Positions 41,689-55,066 of a stretch of 64,000 nt of DNA are shown piece by piece. Source of the DNA: Argentina anserina (taxonomy: Eukaryota; Streptophyta; Magnoliopsida; Rosales; Rosaceae); NCBI RefSeq assembly GCF_933775445.1, contig NC_065872.1, positions 5,890,001 through 5,954,000 on the forward strand. Direction: 5' to 3'. The notes beneath the pieces are model-generated. The model was not told the DNA's origin. It did not search any database and worked only from the letters and a program-made list of their open reading frames with translations. Made by a program: the position numbers and the translations under genes. Numbering within the stretch: the stretch's first letter is position 1; each line of letters opens with the position of its first letter.

Positions 41689-41836
41689 ATAGCAGAAGAA
41701 AAAACACTGCAATACACAAGACAGCAAACCAGCTGCATGGTGTGAGAAGCTAGCTAACAGCAAGCTAGCTAGGGTTACAGGAAATCGATAAGAGAAACTG
41801 AGTTGTTTTGGGGTGAGGAACTGAGGATAGATTGAA

Positions 41837-44800
41837 ATGGTTACGGGGTGTTGGGTTCTGGTGGGAATCGTTGTGGGATCAATATGTTATTACTGGTTTA
41901 TTACTAGTTCTACTAAGAGTAAGGAGAAGGAGAAGGAGGATAAATATCAAGATCAATATGCCACAGGTCGTCCTCAAGTTCCGAAAGGGAGGTTAGGTTG
42001 GCCTTTGATAGGAGAAACCCTCGACTTCATTGCTTGTGGCTACACCTCTCGACCTGTCAGTTTCATGGAAAATCGCACATCTCAGTAAGCTTCTCTCCTT
42101 CTCTCTCAGTCTCATCATTTTCGATCTGCTTAATTCTCATCCCTTCTTCAGTTTTCATTTTGTCGTTTCCCTGCCCTTTGAATCCTTTGATTATACCTTC
42201 TTTCCCAAAACATGAAATTTCCGATATTTCTTCCAAAAACTAATTCCTCAGATTGGATCATAGAGATGCTTTTAATGAATTCCGTATCCCATCATTTTTT
42301 CATTATCATGTTAATCATGTGATTAGTCTTAATGTTATACTATGTAAAAGTGTTCAAATCACATTACTAGCATCTTTTTCATAGGACCATATGGGTCAAA
42401 TTAAAGATATATATATGTTCAATCTCGATCTTCCTGCTTATGCTGTCAATGATGAAGATGAATATGTGTATATATGGGATGTGTCTGTTTATATTTATAT
42501 AGCGAATAAGCAAGTTGCGGGAATTTTGAGTATCTAATCCACTATGTAAATAGCTAGGATATATTGGTGTCCTTTCTCAAAGGTATAGCTACTTGACTAA
42601 ACCAAACCTCCAAATGATACTTTTTGTATAGTCTTGAACTCTTGATGCGTTCATGTGGTATAGAGATTCTCAGTGGTTAAAGGTAGCTTTTACTGGGAAT
42701 CATCTAACATGTACAGGAAAAGGGGAGAAGAAGCTAAGCTAATATTATAGAAACAACTATTTGTACTAAACAGTAGTTAAGCTTGAATTCCTAAGGTAAT
42801 GGATGACCAAATGAGGCTTACCAAGACATAGTAAAAGAAGAATATTAAAGAATGTAATTTGTTCATTCATGACAGATGGTGACAATAGCAAGAGAAGAGA
42901 AACCCAGGAGTGAAAAAGAAACAGCCCCAAAAAGTAAATGACAGGAAAATAAAGCCTGCTCCACACTAACTATATAGGCGTCCTTAGACACCATCTCAAA
43001 TTTTATTGCTTCTGCAGAAACTACTAGTACCACTCATTAACCCTATTCTATTCATGAATAGTGTCCAGCAGGCTGAATTGGGGTTAATAGTGACACTAGT
43101 TTCTCTCTATACAGGTATGGGAAGGTTTTCAAAACACACATTCTGGGAACCCCTATCATAGTGTCCACAGATGCCGAAGTAAACAAGGTGGTAATGCAAA
43201 ACCATGGCAACACCTTCATTCCTGCTTATCCAAAATCAATCAAAGAACTTCTGGGGAAAAATTCTATCCTCCAAATCAACGGAAGCCTCCACAAACGAGT
43301 TCATGGACTCATTGGCGGCTTCCTCAAATCCCCACAATTCAAAGCCAGAATCACCAGGGACATAGAAAACTCTGTTAAGCTCAACTTGGCTGGCTGGACA
43401 GAACACATGCCTCACCCCATTTACATCCAAGACGAAACCCAAAAGGTCCATTCCTCATACACTATCGAACATGTTGTGATTATCAGATTCTGATTTACAT
43501 CCACGTTAATATATTTATTATGACAGCAAGAAGAATAATTAACAACTAGCTTAATTTTGTGTTTTCTAGATCACCTTTGAAGTTCTGGTTAGAGTATTAA
43601 TGAGCGTTGGTCCTGGTGAAGAGTTAAACTTCCTCAAGAGAGAATTTGAAGAGTTCATTAAAGGTTTGATCTGCTTACCTATCAAGCTCCCTGGAACTAG
43701 GCTCTACAAATCTCTCAAGGTACAACAACAAGATTTACAGTTAGGGTTTTAGCCTTTTTGGGTTCAGTTTCAGTTCTCAATACAAACACATATATATAAA
43801 TAACATTGTGCATTCTTGTGCAGGCTAGGGAAAGATTGTTGAAGAAGGTAGGGAAAATAGTCGAGGAGAAGAGAAGGGTCATGGAAAATAGTACCATACC
43901 AGTCTGTGACGCAATGGACGCGCTGTTACGGGACAGCTGCGATTCGAACGACGGGCAACGGCTGCCGGTGGACTACGTCGCCGGGAACATTATAGAGATG
44001 ATGATTCCGGGAGAGGAGACGGTGCCAATGGCCATGACCCTTGCCGTCAAGTACCTCAGTGACAGCCCCGTCGCTCTAGACAAGTTAAGGGTACGTGATC
44101 ATCTACTTTGCGATTCTATATTTGCTTTGTAATCTCGTATCCGACGGCTGGATTTGGTTTACACACTCGTATCGGAGAGTTTGCCCTTTCTGAAAGGTCA
44201 AACCTTTCTCAAGTGGTTTTCGGATTTTTATTAGACACTCGAATGGCAGTTGGAGACGCCGTGTGGTGGGAGTTGGGACCCACTGAGTGGAGTCCGGACG
44301 CTTCCTAATCGTACGATCTTGAATCGTACGGCACTTTTATTAACTTTGTTTTTTTACAAGACTATTATTGACTTCGTTGCTGTGCGACTGCAACCACTCA
44401 GTCCATTTTCTACCCAAAACATTACATAATTTTATTGACCACAATGTGAAAAATTAAGCTACACACCGACAAAATGATAGTGAGTTGAAATGTTTAGGAT
44501 TCATAGTTTAAATTCTAGGTTAAGTAGGTTTTTAAAAAATGTCTAACTCAATGAAATAGTAAATGAGGTCCTCTATATTTGTGAGAGCTTTGATTTCGAG
44601 TGATATAAAGAGAAATTTTTATATACTACTGTAGTACCATGTGTTAATATTTAGTGGTCTTCCTTATTTGTTATATTTCGACATGTGGATTTATTACATT
44701 AAAATTATAATTTAAAATATTTTTATTATTTGTGAAATGACATTAATAAGTATTGATGATTTTTAACTAGGATTTTGGGCTTAGAGTTTAGGATTTAAGG

Positions 44801-46583
44801 TTTATGGTATTAGAGTTTATGGTATTAGAGTGTAGCGTGTATGGTTTTATAAATAAACTCAAAATAGTATTTGACAAAATAGCTTAAATATAATTTTTCT
44901 AATTAAATCTTGCATGTTAAATTATGATTGGAATAATAAACCACTGGGCATTGTCACGTGGTGCTATGGTGGCCCTGACAAATTTCTCTAATACAAGAAG
45001 TGTTTAAATATACGGATCTTAAGTGTCGGATTTTGATTTAAATGAGAATGAATAAAGGAATTAGTTATAACTTCTCCCACCCTCTAGTGATGGCTCTTAA
45101 TTTCATGCTCTTTGGAGTAGGATGTCCACGAGGTGTTATTTTGTAATGTTATAAATTCGTACTAGAAATGAAAAAAAAGGAAGTAACTAGATATATGGTC
45201 AGAAAGAGTGGTTCAAAAGCTAGATAAATGGAAGATGAACTGAATAGTGATATAAGTGGCTGGTGCAGTACCGGTATCAAAATCATGGAAACTCATCAAA
45301 GTACTAGTGATAAGAAACCAATTGTTTCCTTCTGATATTAAGAGTTGCTGGGAAAGTGGGTGAGAACTCATAGCTGTAAAGCTGCTCCTTCATTTTTAGT
45401 AGTCTTACTATATCTCTACAACAAGTACGTTACCTTGTATCCGTAAGAATTGAAGTGATGATGGCTCATTTTTGTGAAAGGAAACTGAAGATGAATCAGT
45501 CCAGTTCTGGCTTTAAGTTTGAAGTGAGGGTCCTTTTCAAGTTACTGTATATATGTGCAGGAGGAGAACATGGAATTAAAGAAGCAGAAGATTGATTCTT
45601 CGGAGAGTTATTTATGGACTGATTACATGTCCTTGCCCTTTACTCAAAATGTGAGTCTCATAACTTATATACAGTTCCATATCATAATATATCGCATATT
45701 CCTTAATTTTATTCTTTGCTGAAACTAATTGATTTTGGATCTGAAGGTAATCAGTGAGACTCTTAGAATGGCAAATATTATCAATGCTATTTGGAGAAAA
45801 GCTCTCCGAGATGTCGAAATCAAAGGTCAGTATATATGTTCTTTACACTCTTAGAACACTAAATATACTCTTAAAACACTCCAACTGTTTAATATGTTTT
45901 TTCTTTTCACTTGACCAAACAGTTGATAATCGAGAGTATGAATATGTATATCTTTATGTACATGAGGGAGGCACTTCGAGGTTGCTACTTGCTTACGATT
46001 TCTTGTTGGATTTGACAGGGTATTTGATTCCAAAAGGATGGTGTGTTTTGGCGTCTTTTAGTTCTGTCCACATGGATGAAGATAACTATGAACATCCATA
46101 TCAGTTTGATCCACGGAGATGGAAGGTAAATTAAAGGTTCATTATTCAGTTTTATACTTCACTTTCTCTTGATGATATACCCTAATCTTGTGTCTCTGGA
46201 TGTGTACTTAACTACTAATCATTCGTATAAGACATTAATTTCTTTGATATTGCATAAGGGAGAAGCTGCCTTAAACTATAGTACTAGTTTTACACCATTC
46301 GGGGGAGGACAAAGACTCTGCCCTGGTTTGGAATTATCTCGTCTTGAATTATCAATCTTTCTTCATCATCTTGTCACCAGCTATAAGTAAGATATGCTCA
46401 AACTAACGTTGCTCTCGAATTTAAGACAATGTTATCAGATGAACCCAATGAATATTGTAATGGTTAGCTGATCGGGTACCTTTTCTTTGCAGATGGGTAG
46501 CTGAGAAAGATGACATTATCCACTTCCCGACGGTCAAGATGAAGAGGAAGCTGCCCATTTCAATCACATCCACAGGCACATAA
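41837..46583 (+). CDS. CYP90C1: Cytochrome P450 CYP90C1 (ROTUNDIFOLIA3), brassinosteroid C-23 hydroxylase
   Basis: Nine exons join in frame into 496 residues: 41837-42084, 43115-43445, 43570-43719, 43824-44090, 45561-45650, 45747-45825, 46019-46125, 46259-46386, 46493-46583. It acts at the ER, where CYP90C1/D1 hydroxylate brassinosteroid precursors at C-23. An N-terminal membrane anchor (about 5-22) is followed by a Lys/Glu-rich linker and the hinge [14 protein letters not shown]. The I-helix region (about 295-320) reads [12 protein letters not shown], as in ROT3. The ExxR pair is Glu 366/Arg 369 (ETLR), and the haem segment [10 protein letters not shown] gives ligand Cys 445. Introns 1 (1.03 kb) and 4 (1.47 kb) are long; intron 4 may hold a MITE (44609-44989). 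No coding defect is seen. The neighbour order matches ROT3 (At4g36380, as recalled). Confidence 0.95.
44609..44989. mobile_element. Candidate MITE in CYP90C1 intron 4
   Basis: The left part (gagaaatttttatatactac, then accatgtgttaatatttagtgg) is roughly complementary to the right part (ccactgggcattgtcacgtgg through gacaaatttctc), giving a ~50-bp imperfect inverted repeat about 380 bp apart. Interior AT-rich. Target duplication not resolved. Confidence 0.4.
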
Positions 46584-47334
46584 GCTGCTCTAGCTTATCC
46601 AAGAAATTCTGCACAGCATGTTTTAGCTAAGATCAATCATGGTGATATGACTGATATCATTGTAGCCATAGACAGCCTAATAGAGGTGGATTGAGGATGG
46701 GCTCTATTCTATTATAGGGTTAGCTCTGGTGTCACCATCTTTGTCAATTGCAGGTGCTTTAGGGCCCTTGGTTCTTATAAAATGAATGCAAGTGGGTTAT
46801 GAAGGAATCTAACTCTTAATATGGTTATATCCAAGTCCCCATACATTAAATTTTAGTGTTTGATCTGAATTCTGTATCCCCAAATTTGGTTCTATTCTGC
46901 AAAGGGGCTCCAGTGCCATCTCTCAATAATTTTGAGCTGGTGGAGTCAAACTATGCTACCGTCATTTTACTTTTATGGTTAAGGGAAATTCTCGTCGGAA
47001 TTCTGACATGTTATCTTCTGAGAATGCATTCGAATGTTCTTTTAGTTACTGTGGATTCTCTTTTAAACAACATGTCAGCTGCTTTTTACCCCGAAATCCA
47101 ATATGTGCGCAAGATCGCAATAAGTTGTGGAATTTAGTATTGAAAGCGAAAAGAAAATCCTGGACTTTTTGTTCATGGTAGTTTGGAAATGGAACAAAGC
47201 TTGGCATGTGTTGGTGTTTTTGTTTGAGAAAAGATGAGAGCCTCAACTGACATTCTTTACTAGAAAAATAATGAACGAAATTTCCAGAAGACGATGTATA
47301 TAGGAAAGGTAGTAGCTGTAACCTGTTAGAACAA
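46584..47334. other. Convergent 3' region of CYP90C1 and Dim1-like gene
   Basis: 3' UTRs and spacer. Open frames at 46856-47351 show no family signature. Confidence 0.5.
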
Positions 47335-48554
47335 TCAGTCAAATGATTCAATCACTGAGCTTCTACTCATGGACCGATCACGAAAATATATTCCGGCTTG
47401 ATTGAACAGTGCAAGTAGCTGAAGTAACTCATCATTTGACAGCTTGGAAGGCCTCTTGCTTTCAAAATCAGCTGATTTTAGGACCCCCATTAGCTTCTCC
47501 TTGAAAGAACTAGCTCCTCCAATTTCCAAGCAAGCAGATGAACACTCCTCTTCTTCATCGCTTTCTTCTTCATCACCAACGCAATTGCTAGCAATATAAT
47601 TTCCAGTTTCCGCATTTGAATTAGTCATTTCGGACAACCTTAGTAGCTCCACCACCTTCTTCTTTTGCCTGAACGTCGCCCCAAGTGTCTTGTTCTTCTT
47701 ACCAAAACAAGCTTTCGTAAAAGCGCACCATTCATCCAGATTAACATCCGGCACTTCAGCTTTCGGACGAATAATCACCACAGACGAATCTACTTTCGGA
47801 CAAAGAACAAACTCCCTCTTGCTCACATCCATGACAAAGTCCACATCCGCTACCATGCTCACGTTCACAGCCAAGCGGTTGAACTCTGACTCACCAGGCT
47901 TAGCCAACAATCTCCTCGCAAACTCCTTCTGCAACAGCAGAGTAGCGCTACGAAACTGCCTTTCCCCATACACCAATTTCGCCACAAGAGGAGAAGATAT
48001 CCCATACGGAATATTAGCCACAACAAGATCAAATTCCGGAAACTTCACCTTCAATGCATCTTTGCACACAACCTGCGAAAACCAATCACCAAATAAAATC
48101 TCAGTCCCACATTGTCACTCAAAAATTTCCTCGAACACGTAATCTGCACCCAACTTACAGTGAGCCGACCTCCAACACCGCGCTCCGCAACGCGTTTGTG
48201 AAGAACCTCCACCATCCGCTTGTCAATCTCAAACGCAACAACCCTGTTCGCAGCTTCCAGAAGCTTCAGGGTCAGATTTCCGGTGCCGGGGCCGATCTCC
48301 AGGACAGTATCAGTGGGTTTAATATCTGATCTCCGAACAATGCTGTCGAGAATGCGTTGATTAGTCAAAAGATGCTGGCCCTTACTCTTGTACAATTGAA
48401 AATAGTCATCTCTGTTTGCCTCTCTTCTCCGAGCCTTATCGAAATCATGATCTTCCTCACCAGAATAGCCGCGATTTCTTGACCTAGCGTGAATCAAACG
48501 AAGAAAATGTTGCTTGGGGATGAGTCTAGAAACCGAGCTTGAGATTCGAAGCAT
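47335..48554 (-). CDS. DIM1B: Mitochondrial rRNA adenine dimethyltransferase, Dim1/KsgA family
   Basis: Two exons (48554-48159, 48072-47335) join in frame into 377 residues. The enzyme uses S-adenosylmethionine to make the paired N6,N6-dimethyladenosines in the 3' hairpin of small-subunit rRNA. An Arg-rich N terminus with many Ser/His residues (1-45) suggests mitochondrial import. KSKGQHLLTNQRILD (57-71), the SAM loop VLEIGPGTGNLT (84-95) and the catalytic NIPYGI segment (152-157) are all present. A long insertion rich in Glu/Asp (about 295-310, GDEEESDEEEE) precedes a C-terminal helix-rich part. The nearest relative I recall is Arabidopsis DIM1B (At5g66360), which is not on chromosome 4, so this gene breaks the otherwise collinear block. 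The start is the first ATG in frame. Confidence 0.92.
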
Positions 48555-50580
48555 GTGTACGGTTTAGGGTTTATGATTTAATTTGGTTTTCTCATAGAAT
48601 CAATTGACCGTTAAAATTTGAATTTCAGTTTTCGGGTGGTGGGAGTTTTGGTTCCCGGGAGTTTGATACTAGTAGAAAAGGCGGGGACGAAAGTCTTGGG
48701 CTACCTCGTACTAGGCCCAACACACATTGGGATCTCACTAGACCCAAACTCTACTTAAGATTTTTTTTTTTTTAAATCAAGCTAGTTAGGCACCGACAGA
48801 AAGTACTGAGAGTATAATTGCTATAGTGAATGTTTGTCATTTTTATACGAAGAAATATATACGATGCTTGATAGATACGTTTAACGACCCAAAGTTTTGA
48901 TAAAAGAGGAACATAATGAAAGCATGGAATACTTGTAATAATAGCTTCAACTCCCTTCAAGCAAGGCTTCAAGCTCAGGTTAGGGTTTTTTTTCTTGTCG
49001 ATCACTTGTCTGTATTTACATGTAAAAGTGAATCGGTTCTTGCTATGTTTTGGAGGGAACTTATTATTGTGTTCTTCTTGTTCCTTGTTAACTCTTTTAA
49101 TGACAAGCAAAAAACCACATTAATTGTAGCACTAGTTAGCAGGTGCATGCTGATCCGTTACTTAAGTGGAACCCTTGTTTAATCAAAACATTATGAACTT
49201 TGATTTGATGATGACACTGTTTATAATTCTTTCTATCTGACTATGCATTTGAGATCGTTTTTAATTGAGATTACATTATACTTGTATATCTTTTCTTTTT
49301 GTTTCTCATTTTATTTATTCGTACATTTGCCTTAATTAGTCTTTTTCATTGATGGCCCTCCAGATGTTCTTAAACCAATGGAAAACATGTACTGAGTAGC
49401 ATTGTCTGCGTGACTGATATAGATTGATGATCCGATCTAAAACTTAACAGTTCACATTTTTTCTCTTCACTATCTTGCATGCATGAGCGGCACAATTTTC
49501 TACAATTATATGATAAATTAGTTTGCATATATCACTTTCGATAGGGAAATCTCAAAAGCATAGTGTAAATTCAACGAACCGTACATTTGCCCTAGTTTTT
49601 TTTTCCGTCGATGGCCCTCTGAAAAGGAAAAGATAAAGATTGAGGATTGTAATGAGGTATCCAATCCACTTTTATAAAGTGTACTTAATAAACACCAATT
49701 GTTGTGTTCTTTGCGGGAGGTAGCACCCATTGATTGGATTTTTAGAGGGTTGGTTATATAATGCATGAGGTTATAATGCCAATATTCCATGCATGATGAA
49801 ACCTTAAGAATTATAATGGAGGCCAACACCACCTTTGGTCCCATATATACGAAGAAGAAGAAGAAGAAGATTGTCTTTTTTTTTTTTAGAATGATAAGAA
49901 GATTGTCTTCGAAATAATTATGGATGCAAAAAGAACACTAGCTAATCCAAGCAAATCTTGAAGACGAAGGAATGTCTCTTGCGAAAGCGCGTGCCACAAT
50001 CCTAATGAATCAAATTCCCCGAGAAATTGTGTTTGGTAGCCACATTCTTAGTTCACTTTTAATCGTGATTGGAGTTCCATGAGAATCTTAATCATTGTTT
50101 TAACGACTTAATTATATTACCGTTCTTTTGTCTGATTGCTTGGATGTGGTGAGTGATTTTCCTAGTTACACATTTTCAGTTGTATTCTCTCCTTGGCCTT
50201 GATGGATGGCATGAAAAGCGATTAACTGCTTAAGGATGAATATACTCTTAGTTGTTCATGAGTGTGTGATAGGATTTTAGAGCCGTTAGGATTCGTAAAA
50301 GAGTGAATTATCACGCATAATGAGATGTTGGAAGCTAGACTCTATAGGGTGGGTGGAAATTAATAAAAAGGTTTGGGACAAGCAAGGTTAGGTTTTGTGT
50401 AATTCCTGCTCGAAGGGTGGCTTCGATTCGATATCGCATTGGTTTTAAGCTCAAGTTGTGGAGAACGAAGTTTAAGATATACGACTTAAGTACATTTTGG
50501 ATACTACCAAAAAGATATAGCGTCATAAACACTTAACAACAACTTTTACCCAAAATGTCATGTTATGAACGCTTACACAT
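48555..50580. other. Intergenic region upstream of the Dim1-like gene
   Basis: DIM1-like promoter at the left end. AT-rich, with scattered ORFs that lack family motifs. No gene, RNA or structured element recognised. Confidence 0.45.
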
Positions 50581-50688
50581 GAACGAACCGATAAATTATA
50601 AACAATCATACTAAATTGTTTTCTACTAACTTTACTATGGTAACAACAAGAACGAACCGATAAATTATAAACAATCATACTAAATTGT
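50581..50688. repeat. 39-bp direct repeat
   Basis: The 39-bp block starting gaacgaaccgataaattata occurs at 50581-50619 and again at 50650-50688, apparently identical, 69 bp apart start to start. Confidence 0.85.
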
Positions 50689-50850
50689 ACACATTAAATC
50701 ATTATAACCTAAAAATATACGACTCAAAAATATCAAGCTTCTGCTATATTTAGAAACATGCTACGTGCTAACGGAAGAAAATCCAAAACCTGAAATTTTC
50801 TTAGTAGATACTGTAGGTATAAGTAGAAGTGCTCTACAACCTTGGAACTT

Positions 50851-51290
50851 TTAGATGATGAGAAGTTGAGAACCATTGAAAGCTAACGTGGCAGCATTGT
50901 AGGATTTGTAGCAGAGCATCCAACAAAGATCCTCTTTCTGACTTGTCAAATCCATCATTTTATCGTCTAGCTTTGCCCTGAACTGAACATACCCACAGCC
51001 CTCGACCAAAATTCGCGTGACATACACCTTCCTCAAACAACCACTCAAATTCTCACACATATAACCACCGCTCAAACAATACCATCACGGCGCGTGGCAG
51101 ATATAGAAGATTCCACACGAGAATGAACGGAGGTTGTTTCCCACCGACTTTAACAGAAGAAGGATCACGAGAGTCCGGTAGCCAATCACAAAGCGACAGC
51201 TCATTATGGCGCGAAAACGGTGCCCAACGGCGCGCGCAATCTAGAACGTCCTGTGCAATAATCCAGTGCGGCACGTGCACCGACGGATAT
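50851..51290 (-). other. Unrecognised coding-like stretch
   Basis: Two minus-strand frames (51280-51053 and 51075-50851) overlap by about 23 bp and sit in locally GC-richer sequence than their surroundings. The second contains KLDDKMMDLTSQKEDLCWML. I recognise no family. It could be a gene fragment with an intron or frameshift, or chance. Confidence 0.25.
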
Positions 51291-52292
51291 TGCTAGTATA
51301 CCAACACCACCTACCGCACTTTGTGCCACGTCATCACGATGGGCAATCTAGTGTACGGTCTTCTCCTTCCGTAGCAGAAGCAAGCTAGGCAGGCCTTAAA
51401 CCTAAACCCTTCCTTAACATATCAGAAACATTATCTCTTGAATTAATTTGTATCTTGAAGTGACTTCTTTGGATGATCGTGATGTTACTAGAGGCTTTGT
51501 TCTTTAAACTAATGTGACAAATCTTTTTTTTCTTTTAACTCATTCGATTGTAGCCGGATTGTAGTCTCTTTTATAGCCGGAATGTAGTCTAATTTTTTAT
51601 GATCATGTCGTGATTAGATTTTAAAACTTACCCATGCATTTTACGGTTAAAAGCAAAAACAAAATAAGAAGAAGCAAGCTAGAGACATGCATAGTCCACA
51701 TAACCTTTAACAAAAATAAATAAAATGCTGAGGTGAATATTTATCCTTATGCCATAACCTAAATTTGAATCCTAGCTTCTTGTTGAAATGATTTTGGATC
51801 TATCAAATATAGACTGACAAACTCAAAGCAAGTATGTGTGTAACACAAATTTAGCTTCACTACATGACCACCATTCCTAAATTCCAAACTGGAAAACAGA
51901 CAACAGGTACATTACTCAACACATACATCCACATGTGCCCTAACATCGAGCATCGATCACGTTTTAAACTTATAGCACCACTCGATCCATGGTAGTCTTC
52001 CAACCATTAATGCCAATGGCACAAAAAGATAGAGACTGGAGATCTAGATCGAGACTCGAGAGGAGGGAGGATGGTTGGTAGTACGTACCGATGGTCATAT
52101 ATGAATTGAAGTAGGCGATGGTGGGTGCCTAATACCGTAATGGTCATGCCTAGACAAGGACGTGCGTATGGAACAAGATTATTACAGAAACCTAAAGTAG
52201 TTGTCTCATATATCAGATGTATATCAATATATGTTAGTAAAGGCCAACCTAAAACACAAAAGCTAATGTCTTCAGTCTTCTTCTCATCAAAG

Positions 52293-52293
<1 letters not shown>

Positions 52294-52350
<57 letters not shown>
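52294..52350. repeat. (TA)n microsatellite
   Basis: About 28 TA units without interruption. Confidence 0.95.
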
Positions 52351-52356
<6 letters not shown>

Positions 52357-52451
52357 TCATACATATATTGTGGTTCAATAATAAAGAAGATAGTGATGAG
52401 GGGAATATTGAACTCTGACTGCTTTTTTTTCCTAACCTAGCTACCTCGAGG

Positions 52452-52453
<2 letters not shown>

Positions 52454-52493
<40 letters not shown>
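52454..52493. repeat. (TA)n microsatellite
   Basis: About 20 TA units, 100 bp from the preceding TA tract. Confidence 0.95.
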
Positions 52494-52495
<2 letters not shown>

Positions 52496-55066
52496 TTGTA
52501 GAGTTGTAGTGGATCTTAATCTTTATGGTACGTTTGTGCTATTAGTTAATGTAACCAAAGTTTAATGCAGTCGAGAACTTGCTTATGCTGGATTAATTAT
52601 AATGTGAAAATGAACTCAATTTTTTTTTGGTCAATAAATGAACTCAATTTGCATCCTAATCAATTATTGATATATATGCACTACTTCAGCACTAGCTACT
52701 TGTTAATTGTACTTTTATCGGGTGGATTTGGTGTATATTTATTGATTTGTTCATAGGGTCCGTACGTACGTACGTAATATACTGTTAAACTGTGCAAGCT
52801 ACTTAGAGAGAAGACAGTTTTGTTGACACTAACTAACACCTTCTATTACTTGTACTTCTGTTTTTGATCCAGCTCAATACTTCTAATTAATCAACAACAA
52901 TTTACCCCCCCCCCCACTATATTCTGTCTTTAACTTATAAAAGCACTCACAAAATGAAGCTAGCTGCAAATGTTACTAGTATCATGTATAGAAGCTAAAA
53001 TGTTATATATATATATATATGTGTGTGTGTCTTGATCAATTCCTAGTTCTCGTTTGAAAATGGTGTTTTGCATGAACTAGATTAACAATATGTGTGATGA
53101 TGAAAGCTCATAATCTGTTAGATAATTGATCAATTGATAATTTTTATTCGAATTAAAATTCCATAATGATTTTCACAATCAGATTGTAAACTCTCAATTA
53201 CATTGACAATCAAAATTCTCTGTATTGAAGAGTCATCCGGTTATTTGTACAAAAAAAAAAGAGTCATCCGGTTATAGAATAGTCGTTGGGTAGAACATTA
53301 GTGCAATCAACTTAGGATCTTGCACCGGCTCATGACTTAATCACTTGAACAGGGTTCGATACTTCGATGCAATTGATTCGTACTTAGCTAAAAGAGTTCG
53401 GTGAGGCTGCTAACTAATTAACACATAGGATCTTGCACCATCGACGTCGATCCACACCGTTTTGTACTAACTCCAACGCCAACTAACTAGCTAATCAGAT
53501 TCAAAGTGGTCAGTTCGACGAAGGTCCATTGTTTTAGGGTTCCAACGAATTCTCAATTCCATCTTTTCCGTCGCTCAAGCCTATAAATATGGCCGAGTTA
53601 GATCACAGAGAATCATCGGAGACGAAAACCAAAGGCAACGGAAATAGATAGACATAGAAGCTTCTTGGTACCCAATTGGTGGATCACTTGCTAAAGATGA
53701 CCCACATGGAGACACATGCTCGATAGCTTATGACCAAACTCTTTCACTAAACCCTGCTCAGTGTTGACTATGTGTACTAGCCAAGCTATAACGGATTACT
53801 ATAATTATCGAGCACATGAGGATGTGTTTATTATAATCATGATCTTGTTACATCATGGATTACATTAGCAGGCCTCATTAGATTGTTAATTAATCTTTAG
53901 ATATATATAAGTAAACAATATTGTAGCACAGTAGCAGGATTAATTAAAGGTTTGTAATTATAAACCATATTGTTCTGCTACGACAAGAAAGAAAGGAAAG
54001 CTGGCTATTAGATTATTGGAGGATATGAGATTCTGGTAAGTTACCTTTTCTCCGTGAATCAAGAAAGTGTGGAATGCTAGTGTGGCGCCATATATGAAGG
54101 GACTGCGCGCCAAACTATCTGTCTTGTCTAGTTGGCTAAAGCGTGCTTTGCTAGATACAAGGACTAAGAGTCAAATACTTGCTAGGGTTTTGAATCTTCT
54201 TAGCTGCTGATGAAACCCTAAAGGTGATGGCTTGTAACACACTAGTGGATTCATGTGTAGTAGTAGTAGTTACGGATATGAATTACCCTTCACTTTCTGT
54301 TGAAAGTATGAGGATAATTAATATTTGAAGTGTGTAATCCTTTTCCATTTCTGTATATATAATCTTATTTCACACAAATACGTACAGATATATGTTGTAC
54401 ATATGCTGTGATTGTCTTAAGCTTGGAGGATGCATTGCTAAATGCGTGAAGTTTGTCACCTTGAAAGGAAAATCCAAGTGTAAAAATAAGTAAGCTATTC
54501 GACGTATTGTACGTGCGCATTGAAAGAAAAAGAGATAGTCGAGTCTGCAAGATTTCGAGTATTAGGCTATACTAAAATCTGGCCAGAAGTGTTCATTAGC
54601 TAGCTTCGAATCCTTTCGATCGAGTCTTAGTTTGACCATGAGCTTAGTGCATGTAAGTATATATATCAGTCCCTAGAAGCAATAGAATAGTAAAGTTCAG
54701 CACATTCCTCGCAAGAAGAAGAGCTTCGATTGTTTACATGCAGTATAATTAAGTACATGGAAACCTTCGTCGGAACTTAGCATCAGATATATATAATTTA
54801 ACAAATTAATTGGAACCAGGATCTTAGATGCTTGCATAGGGGATGCTTAAGTTTTAAGTCGAATAAGAAGAAGAAAATAGTGATAATCTCAATAATGCGA
54901 GAAAATTTTATTAATCGAAGCCAAAATGGATACAACTAATTAGGGGGAAGCATAATGAGTCTAATCCCTCAAATGCATATAATAGAAAAGCTTAAAATAA
55001 CTAAATTTAACTATACGAGTCGATAGCTCTTCAAACTCTTTTATAACCTCTTCATTCCCTATAGAT

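Larger units (their letters stand above)
38393..41836. other. Intergenic region between the methylthiotransferase and CYP90C1
   Basis: The left end is 3' UTR. No gene is seen. A degenerate repeat resembling plant LTR ends lies at about 40680-40870. The right end carries a CT/CA microsatellite (41646-41687) in the probable CYP90C1 5' leader. Confidence 0.45.
51300..54880. other. Intergenic region with TA microsatellites
   Basis: No gene recognised. Two long TA tracts (52294-52350 and 52454-52493) and smaller ones. A TATA-like tataaatatgg near 53582 precedes a 20-codon frame only, which I do not call. Confidence 0.4.
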
